Shown one piece after another: positions 6,928-12,542 of a stretch of 12,777 nt of DNA. This DNA comes from DATNIC01 sp035604635 (lineage in GTDB: Bacteria; Vulcanimicrobiota; Vulcanimicrobiia; Vulcanimicrobiales; Vulcanimicrobiaceae), in assembly GCA_035604635.1 (NCBI GenBank), contig DATNIC010000046.1, positions 1 through 12,777 on the forward strand, written 5' to 3'. The notes beneath the pieces are model-generated. The model saw only the letters and a program-made list of their open reading frames with translations, searched no databases and was not told the origin of the DNA. Positions within the stretch are counted from its first letter, which is position 1; the number at the start of each line of letters is the position of its first letter. Both the position numbers and the translations under genes were made by a program.

Positions 6928-7497
6928 GTGAAGACGAGCGGGATGCCTCCGCCCTCCCGGCTCCCGAAGATCGATCCGGCCACCCTCTCGGCGGAACAGC
7001 GCCGCATCTACGACGCGATCGCCGCGGCCCACGGGGGCGAGGTTCGCGGTCCTTGGGCGATCGAGCTCCGCGTCCCGGAAGTTGCCGAGCACATGCATGC
7101 GCTCTACGACCGGCTGTGCGTTCGTCCCGCGATCGGCAAGCGTCTCTTCGAGCTGATGGTCATCACCGTCGCGCGGCACTGGACTTCGCAGTTCGAGTGG
7201 TTCGCGCATGAACGCCAAGCGCGCGCAGCGGGCATCTCAGACGCCGTGATCGACGCGATTCGCGAACGCCGCACGCCTGCGTTCGAACGGGACGACGAGC
7301 AGCTGGTTTACGACGTCGTCAGTGAGCTCAACCGGACGCAGGTGCTGAGCGATGCGACGTATGCACGCGCCCGCGAGACGCTCGGTGAAGCACATCTCGT
7401 CGAGTTGATTGCAGGGATGGGGACGTACACGTCGATCGCGATTCAACTCAACGCCTTCGCCGTCGAGCCCCCGCCCGACGCACGCCGTCTTGTCTAA
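6928..7497 (+). CDS. Carboxymuconolactone decarboxylase (AhpD-like) family protein
   Basis: A 189-residue all-helical CMD-family protein. The core reads 'PAIGKRLFELMVITVARHWT' then 'SQFEWFAHERQARAAGISDA', the position where decarboxylases have E/Y-W-H and where AhpD peroxidase partners have CxxC. No CxxC is present, so AhpD-type thiol chemistry is unlikely and a lyase-like or non-redox role is more plausible; the substrate is unknown. The start is taken as GTG 6928, with GAGGCGGG 7 nt upstream; ATG 6943 is an alternative beginning just before the conserved 'RLPKIDPATLS'. A TTG at 6862 would overlap the divergent zinc-finger gene and is unlikely. Its TAA abuts the stop of the convergent methyltransferase gene with no base between. 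Confidence 0.87.
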   Translation: MKTSGMPPPSRLPKIDPATLSAEQRRIYDAIAAAHGGEVRGPWAIELRVPEVAEHMHALYDRLCVRPAIGKRLFELMVITVARHWTSQFEWFAHERQARAAGISDAVIDAIRERRTPAFERDDEQLVYDVVSELNRTQVLSDATYARARETLGEAHLVELIAGMGTYTSIAIQLNAFAVEPPPDARRLV

Positions 7498-8208
7498 TTA
7501 ATCGACGCGCTTGGCTGAACCGTACAGGAAAAATTCGCGGGTCGACCGCAGATCGGTTTCCCAACCGAGCACGTTGAGTTGCTCTGCGAGCGACGCCGGA
7601 GTGTAGAACGTCTTGTAGACGCGGTGCTCGCGGCCCGCGCGCCGCCGGATCGCGATGCGCTCGTCGAGGCCGGGAAGATCATGGTCGATCGCGATCCCGT
7701 GTTTCGTGCGTAGGTTGTCCATGAGGAAGACCCGGCCGCGAGGCGTCAGAGCGCTGCGGATGAACGACCAGAACTGCTCGAACCGCTGCGGCGGGACGTG
7801 CGTGAGCCAGAACGGGAGGACGATCGCGTCATAACGCTCGGTCGGGCGCCATTGATAAGCGTCGCCTTCGATGTACTTCACTTTACGCGTGAAGGGACCG
7901 AGGCGCGCCTTGCTGGCGGCGATGGCATCCGGCGAGATCTCGATCACCGTCACGTGGTCGGCGGTCATCACCAGATGCTGGGTCCAATAGCCGAAGCCCG
8001 CGCCCAGCACCAATACCTTTCCGCGAGCGTCGAAATTGAGGACCGCCTGAACCAATTCGACGCCTTCGCGAAACCATTGACGATTGACGACCGGACCGTG
8101 GTCGTAGCGGCCGCGGCGGTAAAACCAATCGTCGGTGACCGTCCCGCGAGTCCGGTAGTATTCGTTCTGCTCGGCGAGCAGCTCATCGGTTGCTGGGTCG
8201 TCCGCCAT
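7498..8208 (-). CDS. Class I SAM-dependent methyltransferase
   Basis: A 236-residue Rossmann-fold methyltransferase. Motif I 'VLVLGAGFGYWT' is at 65-76, the acidic residue ending strand 2 is E90 in 'TVIEISPD', motif III is 'YIEGDAYQW' (112-120), and motif IV/post-IV 'YDAIVLPFWLTHVPPQRF' is followed by 'LTPRGRVFLMDN'. The substrate cannot be predicted; the HVPPxRxxxFW pattern occurs in small-molecule methyltransferases of unknown role. It is the last gene of the leuA operon, 3 nt after the substrate-binding protein stop, and converges directly on the plus-strand CMD-like gene (TAATTA, both stops adjoining). Confidence 0.9.
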   Translation of the reverse strand: MADDPATDELLAEQNEYYRTRGTVTDDWFYRRGRYDHGPVVNRQWFREGVELVQAVLNFDARGKVLVLGAGFGYWTQHLVMTADHVTVIEISPDAIAASKARLGPFTRKVKYIEGDAYQWRPTERYDAIVLPFWLTHVPPQRFEQFWSFIRSALTPRGRVFLMDNLRTKHGIAIDHDLPGLDERIAIRRRAGREHRVYKTFYTPASLAEQLNVLGWETDLRSTREFFLYGSAKRVD

Positions 8209-8211
8209 TTG

Positions 8212-9135
8212 CTACTTCGCGATGATCTCGCTTGCGGGGAACGACGCTTTCAAGAGGCCGTAACGCGCGGCTACGTCGATGAGCGGCTGCACCGCCGCCG
8301 GATCCAAACGTTCGCCGAAGAGGACGCGCTTGGTCACCGGCGTGATCCGCACTTTCGTCTCTTGTTCGAGGATTTTCGCCGACTGCTGAGGGTTGGCGCG
8401 CGCCCAGCGCGCCGTTTGGCTCATCACGCTCGCATAGCTTCGGACGAGATCGGGGTGCGCCCTCGCCCAGTCCGCCGTGCTGAACCACGCCCCGATCAAA
8501 AAGTCACTCCCGATCGCGTCGTAACAATACGATAGGACGCGGACCGATCCGGTGGTGACGGCCTCTCCGAGCTCGGGCTCGGAGAGGAGCGCGGCGTCGA
8601 CACGGCCGGACGCGATCGCCTCGGCCGTCGCGGAAAAGGGCATCTCGACCCACTTGATGCTGGCCGAGTTCCCGCCGTTGCGATCGATCCACACCTGCGG
8701 ACCGACCTGCGCGATCGTCTTCAAGCCGGCCGCTGCCAGCGTCTTGCCGTCGAGATCGCGGGCGGTCCGCAGCGGCGAATTCTTCGCGACGACGAGCGCG
8801 GATTGCGGGACGCGCGAGGTGTACAGACTCGCCGGCGCAATGATGACGAACGGGATGCCGCGATCGTGCGCGGCCGCAAGCGAGACGACGTTCGACTGGC
8901 CGATGTCGGCTGCGCCCCCCGCGACGGCGGCTGCGACCCCGGCGCCGTTGCTGATCGGCGTAATCTCGACGTTGATCCCGGCTTTCTTGAAGAAGCCCAT
9001 CGCCTGCGCGTAGTATGGTTCGGAGCCCGCGTCGATCGGCGTCGTTGCGATCCGGATCGTTGCGAGCGGCTGCGACGGTGCCGGACCTGCAATGAGGAGG
9101 ACCATCAGCACGACGAGCGCCGCGCAACGCCTCAT
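8212..9135 (-). CDS. ABC transporter substrate-binding protein, NMT1/TauA-like
   Basis: A 307-residue periplasmic or lipid-anchored binding protein of the NMT1/THI5 (SsuA/TauA) superfamily, which captures nitrate, sulfonates, pyrimidines or other small organics for import. A signal peptide occupies about residues 1-21. The mature part begins 'ATIRIATTPIDAGSEPYYAQ' with 'AMGFFKKAGINVEI', typical of the family, followed by 'GGAADIGQSNVVSLAAAHDR' and 'IASGRVDAALLSEPE'. The stop of the preceding cupin gene overlaps the start (ATGA). No permease or ATPase gene adjoins it, so it is an orphan whose transporter must lie elsewhere, or it acts as a sensor. Ligand unknown. Confidence 0.9.
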   Translation of the reverse strand: MRRCAALVVLMVLLIAGPAPSQPLATIRIATTPIDAGSEPYYAQAMGFFKKAGINVEITPISNGAGVAAAVAGGAADIGQSNVVSLAAAHDRGIPFVIIAPASLYTSRVPQSALVVAKNSPLRTARDLDGKTLAAAGLKTIAQVGPQVWIDRNGGNSASIKWVEMPFSATAEAIASGRVDAALLSEPELGEAVTTGSVRVLSYCYDAIGSDFLIGAWFSTADWARAHPDLVRSYASVMSQTARWARANPQQSAKILEQETKVRITPVTKRVLFGERLDPAAVQPLIDVAARYGLLKASFPASEIIAK

Positions 9136-9614
9136 TCGTTTACTCGCGGGTGCCCGATCCCGAGTGGCTGCGCGTCGACCAAAACGAAAGCTAACCGCGC
9201 GACCTCGGTCCCGTGATTGAACCAGCCGTGGTTCGTCCCGCGCTGCACCATCACGTCGCCGGCTTTGAGATGGACGGTCGAATCGTCCATGACCATGTCG
9301 ATTTCACCCGATACGACGACGACGTAGTCGATCGTCTCGGTCCGATGCATCGCGCCCTGATTGCCGGGCGGATAGTCGATCATGACAAAGCGTGTACCAC
9401 GAGGAGGCGGCGGCGTAATATGCGGCCGCAGGCCGACGTCCTCGATGTTCTCGCCGATTGCGATATCGGCCGGAGTTTCGTCCGTATTCCACAGGTGCGT
9501 CAAGGACGCACCGGACTTGCCGTGCTTGACGGTCGTGATCCGGGAATCGATGATGACCTTCGCCTTCTGATTGGGATCGTGTCCGGTCACGACCCGGCGA
9601 ACCGGCGACGTCAA
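9132..9614 (-). CDS. Cupin-domain protein
   Basis: A 160-residue single-domain cupin. The two cupin motifs are 'GAMHRTETIDYVVVVSGEID' (about 87-106) and 'LKAGDVMVQRGTNHGWFN' (about 116-133). H90 in 'AMHRTE', with E94 or D97, and H130 in 'RGTNHGW' are candidate metal ligands, but the first motif has only one of the usual two histidines, so catalysis is uncertain. The N-terminal 'RRVVTGHDPNQKAKVIIDSR' resembles a recurrent family of uncharacterised actinobacterial and proteobacterial cupins. It begins with TTG 9614, overlapping the leuA stop as TTGA and lacking its own Shine-Dalgarno, which implies coupling to leuA. Function unknown; its operon place suggests small-acid metabolism only by association. 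Confidence 0.88.
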   Translation of the reverse strand: MTSPVRRVVTGHDPNQKAKVIIDSRITTVKHGKSGASLTHLWNTDETPADIAIGENIEDVGLRPHITPPPPRGTRFVMIDYPPGNQGAMHRTETIDYVVVVSGEIDMVMDDSTVHLKAGDVMVQRGTNHGWFNHGTEVARLAFVLVDAQPLGIGHPRVNE

Positions 9615-11287
9615 ACCGAAGCGAAGGCTGGGGCGCGCGCGATGCGGTTGTAACCGTTGGCGATCGCGGAGAGCGACGCCGTGATGATGTTGACATGGCG
9701 TCCGACGCCAAAGGTGACGCGACCGTTCACCTCGACCTCGACATAGGCAAATGCCGGCGCATCGGCACCCGAGCGGACGGCTTGTTCGCGATAGTCGACG
9801 ACCCGCACGTCCACGCCGAGATCGCTGCGCAGCGCATGGACGAACGCATCGATCGGACCGTTCCCCGTACCCGAAATCGTGCGCCTCGCACCGTCGAATT
9901 CGACCGTCGCTTTGATCGTCGCCTGTGCACCCTCGTCGCTGAGGTGGTGATCGAGCAGGCGCAACCGTCCCGGCGGCGTGATGTATTCGCGCTCGAACGC
10001 TTGCCAGATCTCTTCGGGCACGATCTCTTTCCCGCTCGCATCGGCCATCGATTGAATGACCTTGCTGAACTCGATCTGCAAGCGCCGCGGGACGTCGAGC
10101 CCGTAGTCGCTCGCGAGGACGTAGGCGATGCCGCCTTTTCCCGATTGACTGTTGATGCGGATGACCGTCTCGTAGGTGCGGCCGATGTCTTTCGGATCGA
10201 TCGTCAGATAGGGGACTTCGAAATAGGGCGAATCGCCCTTCGCCATCGCCTCGAAGCCTTTCTTGATCGCATCCTGGTGCGAACCGGAGAACGCGGTAAA
10301 GACGAGCTCGCCGCCGTAGGGGTGGCGCGGACCGACCGGGAGCTGATTGCAGTATTCGACGGTGCGCACGATCTCCGGAATATCGGAAAGATCGAGCTTC
10401 GGATCGATCCCTTGGCTGAAGAGATTGAGCGCGAGCGTCAGAACGTCGACGTTTCCGGTGCGCTCTCCGTTCCCGAACAACGTCCCTTCGACGCGATCCG
10501 CCCCGGCCATCAGGCCGAGCTCGGCGGCCGCGACCGCCGTCCCGCGATCGTTGTGGGGATGTAGGCTCAATACGATCGCGTCACGCGCCTTGACGTGCCG
10601 AGCGAACCACTCGATCTGATCGGCGTAGACGTTCGGGGTCGCCATCTCGACGGTTGCCGGAAGATTGAGGATGATCTTCTTCTTCGGCGTCGGCTCCCAG
10701 ACGTCCATCACCGCTTCGCAGATCTCGACGGCGAAATCAAGTTCGGTTCCCGTGAAACTCTCCGGCGAGTATTCCAGACGGATGTCCGTCTGCGGCATTG
10801 TCTTCGTCAGCTTCTTGACGAGCTTGGTCCCGTTGACCGCGATCGCGGTCACGCCCGGGCGTTCCATCTGAAAGACGACCCGCCGCTGCAGGCACGACGT
10901 GCTGTTATAGAGATGAACGATCGCTCGCGGCGCGCCGCGCAACGCCTCGAAGGTCCGCTCGATCAGCTCGTCGCGGGCTTGCGTGAGGACCAGAATCGTC
11001 ACGTCGTCGGGGATCAGCCGCTCCTCGATGAGGACGCGGACGAAGTCGAAGTCGGTCTGCGAAGCCGCGGGGAAGCCGACCTCGATCTCCTTGAAGCCCA
11101 GGCGAACGAGCAAATCGAACATGCGGCGCTTGCGCTCAGGGCCCATCGGCTCGATGAGCGCCTGGTTTCCGTCGCGCAGGTCGACGCTGCACCACCGCGG
11201 CGCTTGCCGCAGGACGTTCGAAGGCCAGCGCCGGTCGGGGAGATCGATCGGGGGGAACTCGCGGTACTTCTGAATCGGCATCGACAT
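9611..11287 (-). CDS. leuA: 2-isopropylmalate synthase
   Basis: First committed step of leucine synthesis: condensation of 2-oxoisovalerate with acetyl-CoA. The 558-residue protein belongs to the longer LeuA type of actinobacteria. The TIM barrel carries 'DLRDGNQAL' (36-44), 'HPHNDRGTA' (243-251, metal ligands) and 'GNGERTGNVD' (272-281). A linker leads to the C-terminal LeuA dimerisation/regulatory domain (about 425-558), which in the family binds leucine for feedback inhibition. The start ATG 11287 (MSMPIQKYREFPPIDLPDRR) is chosen over an open extension to 11350, because the extension runs through the terminator hairpin; GGAG lies 10 nt upstream. An attenuator leader precedes it, so control is probably both transcriptional and allosteric. 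Confidence 0.96.
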   Translation of the reverse strand: MSMPIQKYREFPPIDLPDRRWPSNVLRQAPRWCSVDLRDGNQALIEPMGPERKRRMFDLLVRLGFKEIEVGFPAASQTDFDFVRVLIEERLIPDDVTILVLTQARDELIERTFEALRGAPRAIVHLYNSTSCLQRRVVFQMERPGVTAIAVNGTKLVKKLTKTMPQTDIRLEYSPESFTGTELDFAVEICEAVMDVWEPTPKKKIILNLPATVEMATPNVYADQIEWFARHVKARDAIVLSLHPHNDRGTAVAAAELGLMAGADRVEGTLFGNGERTGNVDVLTLALNLFSQGIDPKLDLSDIPEIVRTVEYCNQLPVGPRHPYGGELVFTAFSGSHQDAIKKGFEAMAKGDSPYFEVPYLTIDPKDIGRTYETVIRINSQSGKGGIAYVLASDYGLDVPRRLQIEFSKVIQSMADASGKEIVPEEIWQAFEREYITPPGRLRLLDHHLSDEGAQATIKATVEFDGARRTISGTGNGPIDAFVHALRSDLGVDVRVVDYREQAVRSGADAPAFAYVEVEVNGRVTFGVGRHVNIITASLSAIANGYNRIARAPAFASV

Positions 11288-11311
11288 GGTTGGGGAACTC
11301 CGGGTCCTATG

Positions 11312-11338
11312 AAAAAGGCCCCCGCCGTAGCGGAGGCC
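11312..11338 (-). terminator. Intrinsic terminator of the leu leader (attenuator)
   Basis: On the minus strand GGCCTCCGC (11338-11330) pairs over nine bases (one G-U) with GCGGGGGCC (11325-11317) around a TACG tetraloop closed by C-G, a very stable UNCG-type loop in RNA. Five T residues follow. It lies between the leader ORF and leuA, 24 nt before the leuA ATG. Confidence 0.88.
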
Positions 11339-11369
11339 CGAAGGCAACACGAACGCTAGCGGCTACGGC
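11324..11369 (-). promoter_or_regulatory. Proposed antiterminator of the leu leader
   Basis: GCCGTAGC (11369-11362), which includes the leader ORF stop TAG, is perfectly complementary over eight bases to GCTACGGC (11331-11324), the loop and loop-proximal stem of the terminator. With two G-U pairs and one C-G pair it extends to eleven bases. The pairings are mutually exclusive, and a ribosome sitting on the stop codon would mask the 5' arm. Found by eye. Confidence 0.62.
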
Positions 11370-11410
11370 AAGTCGCGGCTGCGAAGCGTAAGGAGCAGGG
11401 AAGCAAACAT
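11363..11410 (-). CDS. Leucine-rich leader peptide of the leuA operon (attenuator)
   Basis: A 15-codon ORF, ATG 11410 to TAG 11365-11363, encoding MFASLLLTLRSRDLP: five Leu, four of them at codons 5, 6, 7 and 9 (CTG, CTC, CTT, CTT). Placement between a promoter and an intrinsic terminator ahead of leuA fits leucine-responsive, ribosome-mediated attenuation, as in the enterobacterial leuL system, though this sequence is unrelated. Stalling at the Leu cluster would leave the arm around the stop codon free to break the terminator. The ATG has no Shine-Dalgarno and begins at the predicted transcription start, pointing to leaderless translation. Confidence 0.76.
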   Translation of the reverse strand: MFASLLLTLRSRDLP

Positions 11411-11417
11411 CAGCCCG

Positions 11418-11447
11418 ACCTTAACATGCCGGATTCGGGGCTGTCAA
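11418..11447 (-). promoter_or_regulatory. Sigma70-type promoter of the leuA operon
   Basis: Minus strand consensus -35 TTGACA (11447-11442), an 18-nt spacer and a weak -10 TAAGGT (11423-11418). Seven nt later comes the leader ATG, the same geometry as the cys promoter. CAGCCC (11443-11438) and GGGCTG (11416-11411) form an inverted repeat across the promoter. Confidence 0.66.
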
Positions 11448-11472
11448 CGGCCGGACCCGCGGTGCCTTGACA

Positions 11473-11489
11473 GCGGAGGCGGCCTCCGC
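11473..11489 (+). repeat. 8-bp inverted repeat upstream of the VOC gene
   Basis: GCGGAGGC and GCCTCCGC are separated by a single G. It directly follows a TTGACA (11467-11472) and lies in the divergent space between the leu promoter and the VOC gene. It could be an operator for a dimeric repressor or an RNA hairpin; no well-spaced -10 follows the TTGACA. Confidence 0.5.
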
Positions 11490-11490
11490 C

Positions 11491-11503
11491 ACCCTGTAAG
11501 GGT
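11491..11503 (+). repeat. 5-bp inverted repeat ACCCT-GTA-AGGGT
   Basis: A second, shorter dyad begins one base after the 8-bp one, in the same divergent intergenic region. A regulatory role is possible but unproven. Confidence 0.35.
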
Positions 11504-11528
11504 GAAAAGTAAGCAATTCCGGGCCGTG

Positions 11529-11544
11529 GCGTGGACTGCCACGC
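11529..11544 (+). repeat. Hairpin in the 5' leader of the VOC gene
   Basis: GCGTGG and CCACGC pair perfectly around an ACTG loop, ending 36 nt before the VOC start codon. No T-tract follows, so it is not a terminator; it may stabilise the transcript or be chance. Confidence 0.35.
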
Positions 11545-11579
11545 TCGAGAAGCTCCCCGGCGTCCTGGGAGGCTGAGCG

Positions 11580-11960
11580 ATGGTGAGTCAGCGCCCTTTT
11601 CAGATTACCGGCATGGACCTCAGCGGTTACATGGTCAAGGATGCGGCCCGCGCGATCGCCTTTTATCGCGATGTGCTCGGACTCGAACCCGTGACGGTGT
11701 ATCCAGACAATAGGGGAGCCGAGTACGAGCTGGCGGATGGAACGACGTTCGCGCTGTGGGGCGGGGGCGGCAACGTGATGCCGTTCCAACCCAGCAACGG
11801 CATCCTATTTGCCGTCGACGATCTCGATGCCGCCGTTGCGGCGGTCAAGGCTCGCGGCATACCCGTACGCATGGAGCGCGAAACTCCCGTCTGCTTCAAG
11901 GCGATGATCAGCGATACCGAGGGCAATATCGTGACCTTGCATAAGCGTAAGGGCCAATGA
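11580..11960 (+). CDS. VOC (glyoxalase/bleomycin-resistance fold) family protein
   Basis: A 126-residue single VOC domain made of two beta-alpha-beta-beta-beta modules: 'YMVKDAARAIAFYRDVLGLE' in the first and 'ILFAVDDLDAAVAAVKARGI' with 'ISDTEGNIVTLHKRK' in the second. The C-terminal glutamate of DTEGN is a usual metal ligand. The first-strand histidine typical of glyoxalase I is replaced by the GYMV segment, so glyoxalase activity is doubtful; the family also covers dioxygenases, epimerases and antibiotic-binding proteins. The start ATG 11580 has GGGAGG 7 nt upstream. It is followed after 24 nt by the thioredoxin-like selenoprotein gene on the same strand, probably in one transcript. Confidence 0.9.
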   Translation: MVSQRPFQITGMDLSGYMVKDAARAIAFYRDVLGLEPVTVYPDNRGAEYELADGTTFALWGGGGNVMPFQPSNGILFAVDDLDAAVAAVKARGIPVRMERETPVCFKAMISDTEGNIVTLHKRKGQ

Positions 11961-11984
11961 CGCTTATTCTGAGGGATGGGGGAG

Positions 11985-12542
11985 ATGATTACCTGGCTTT
12001 CTTCCTATGACGACTCGCTTGCGCGTGCGAAACGCGAGCAAAAATTCGTTCTGTTAGATTTTTACAACCCGACTTGAGGGGGCTGCAAGGCGCTGGATAC
12101 CGTGACGTATCCACAGACCGCGGTCAGCGAAGCTGTAGAACAGTACTGCGTTCCGCTGCAGATCGACAATACCGAGGCGTCCGCCGAAGCCTTGTTGGAA
12201 AAATACCGGCATATTTGGACGCCGGATTTGCGGATTCTCGAATCGGATGGGAACGAGCTGTACCGCTGGAACGGGTACCTGCCTCCGTTTGAGTTTGCGC
12301 CGCAGTTTCTCTCCGCCGTCGCTCACGCGAACTTTCGACTGAAACGTTTCAACGAAGCGATCGCGCTCTACGAAGATGTGATGAGTCGCTTTCCGACGGC
12401 GTTGGCCGCGCCGGAAGCGTTGTACTTCCTAGGGTGCTCGAGATACCGCAAGAGCCACGAAGCCGGCGACCTGCTGAAGGCCTGGCACGAACTCGAAAAG
12501 ACGTACCCAACGTCGGAGTGGACCGTGAAGCAAAACTTCTAG
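11985..12542 (+). CDS. Probable selenoprotein: thioredoxin-like (UGGC) domain with C-terminal TPR-like helices
   Basis: Read through the in-frame TGA at 12075-12077, this is a 185-residue protein. Residues 1-30 (MITWLSSYDDSLARAKREQK, then FVLLDFYNPT) form the first thioredoxin strands. The TGA is residue 31, followed by GGCKALDTVTYP, so the active site reads U-G-G-C exactly where a thioredoxin has CxxC. 'VPLQIDNTEA' and 'RILESDGNELYRWNGYLPP' complete the fold. Residues about 107-185 ('RLKRFNEAIALYEDVMSRFP' onward) look like tetratricopeptide helices. The frame stays open with normal coding character for 154 codons after the TGA. Start ATG 11985 has GAGGG 9 nt upstream; ATG 11976 is in frame but has no spacing. 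No signal peptide: cytoplasmic. A thiol/selenol oxidoreductase or peroxidase role is inferred; partner unknown. A nonsense pseudogene is the alternative. Confidence 0.82.
12094..12113 (+). promoter_or_regulatory. Candidate bacterial SECIS element
   Basis: TGGATAC (12094-12100) and GTATCCA (12107-12113) form a perfect 7-bp stem with loop CGTGAC. The apical loop begins 23 nt after the TGA, and the second loop base is G, both as expected for bacterial SECIS hairpins recognised by SelB. The element lies in the coding sequence just downstream of the UGA, as in bacterial formate dehydrogenase genes. Confidence 0.65.

Noticed and set aside
7491..7500. Palindromic TAATTA at convergent stops, and CTAG at 12539-12542
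   Set aside because: These are simply adjoining or overlapping stop codons of convergent genes; no terminator or recombination site is implied.
8183..8535. Other long frames opposite the methyltransferase and binding-protein genes (e.g. 7798-8535 plus)
   Set aside because: Shadow frames of GC-rich coding sequence; no homology and no ribosome sites.
11288..11350. N-terminal extension of leuA
   Set aside because: It runs through the leader terminator hairpin and adds residues not found in LeuA; ATG 11287 has GGAG upstream.
11461..11520. T-box element (AGGGTGGCGG on the minus strand near 11500)
   Set aside because: Resembles the T-box core only in its first half, lies upstream of the leu promoter and about 150 nt from the terminator, and no specifier stem is seen.
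12102..12542. Separate gene starting at GTG 12102
   Set aside because: It lacks the N-terminal strands of the thioredoxin fold, has no ribosome site, and its GTG lies in the loop of the hairpin; the upstream in-frame half encodes exactly the missing part, so reading through TGA explains both.
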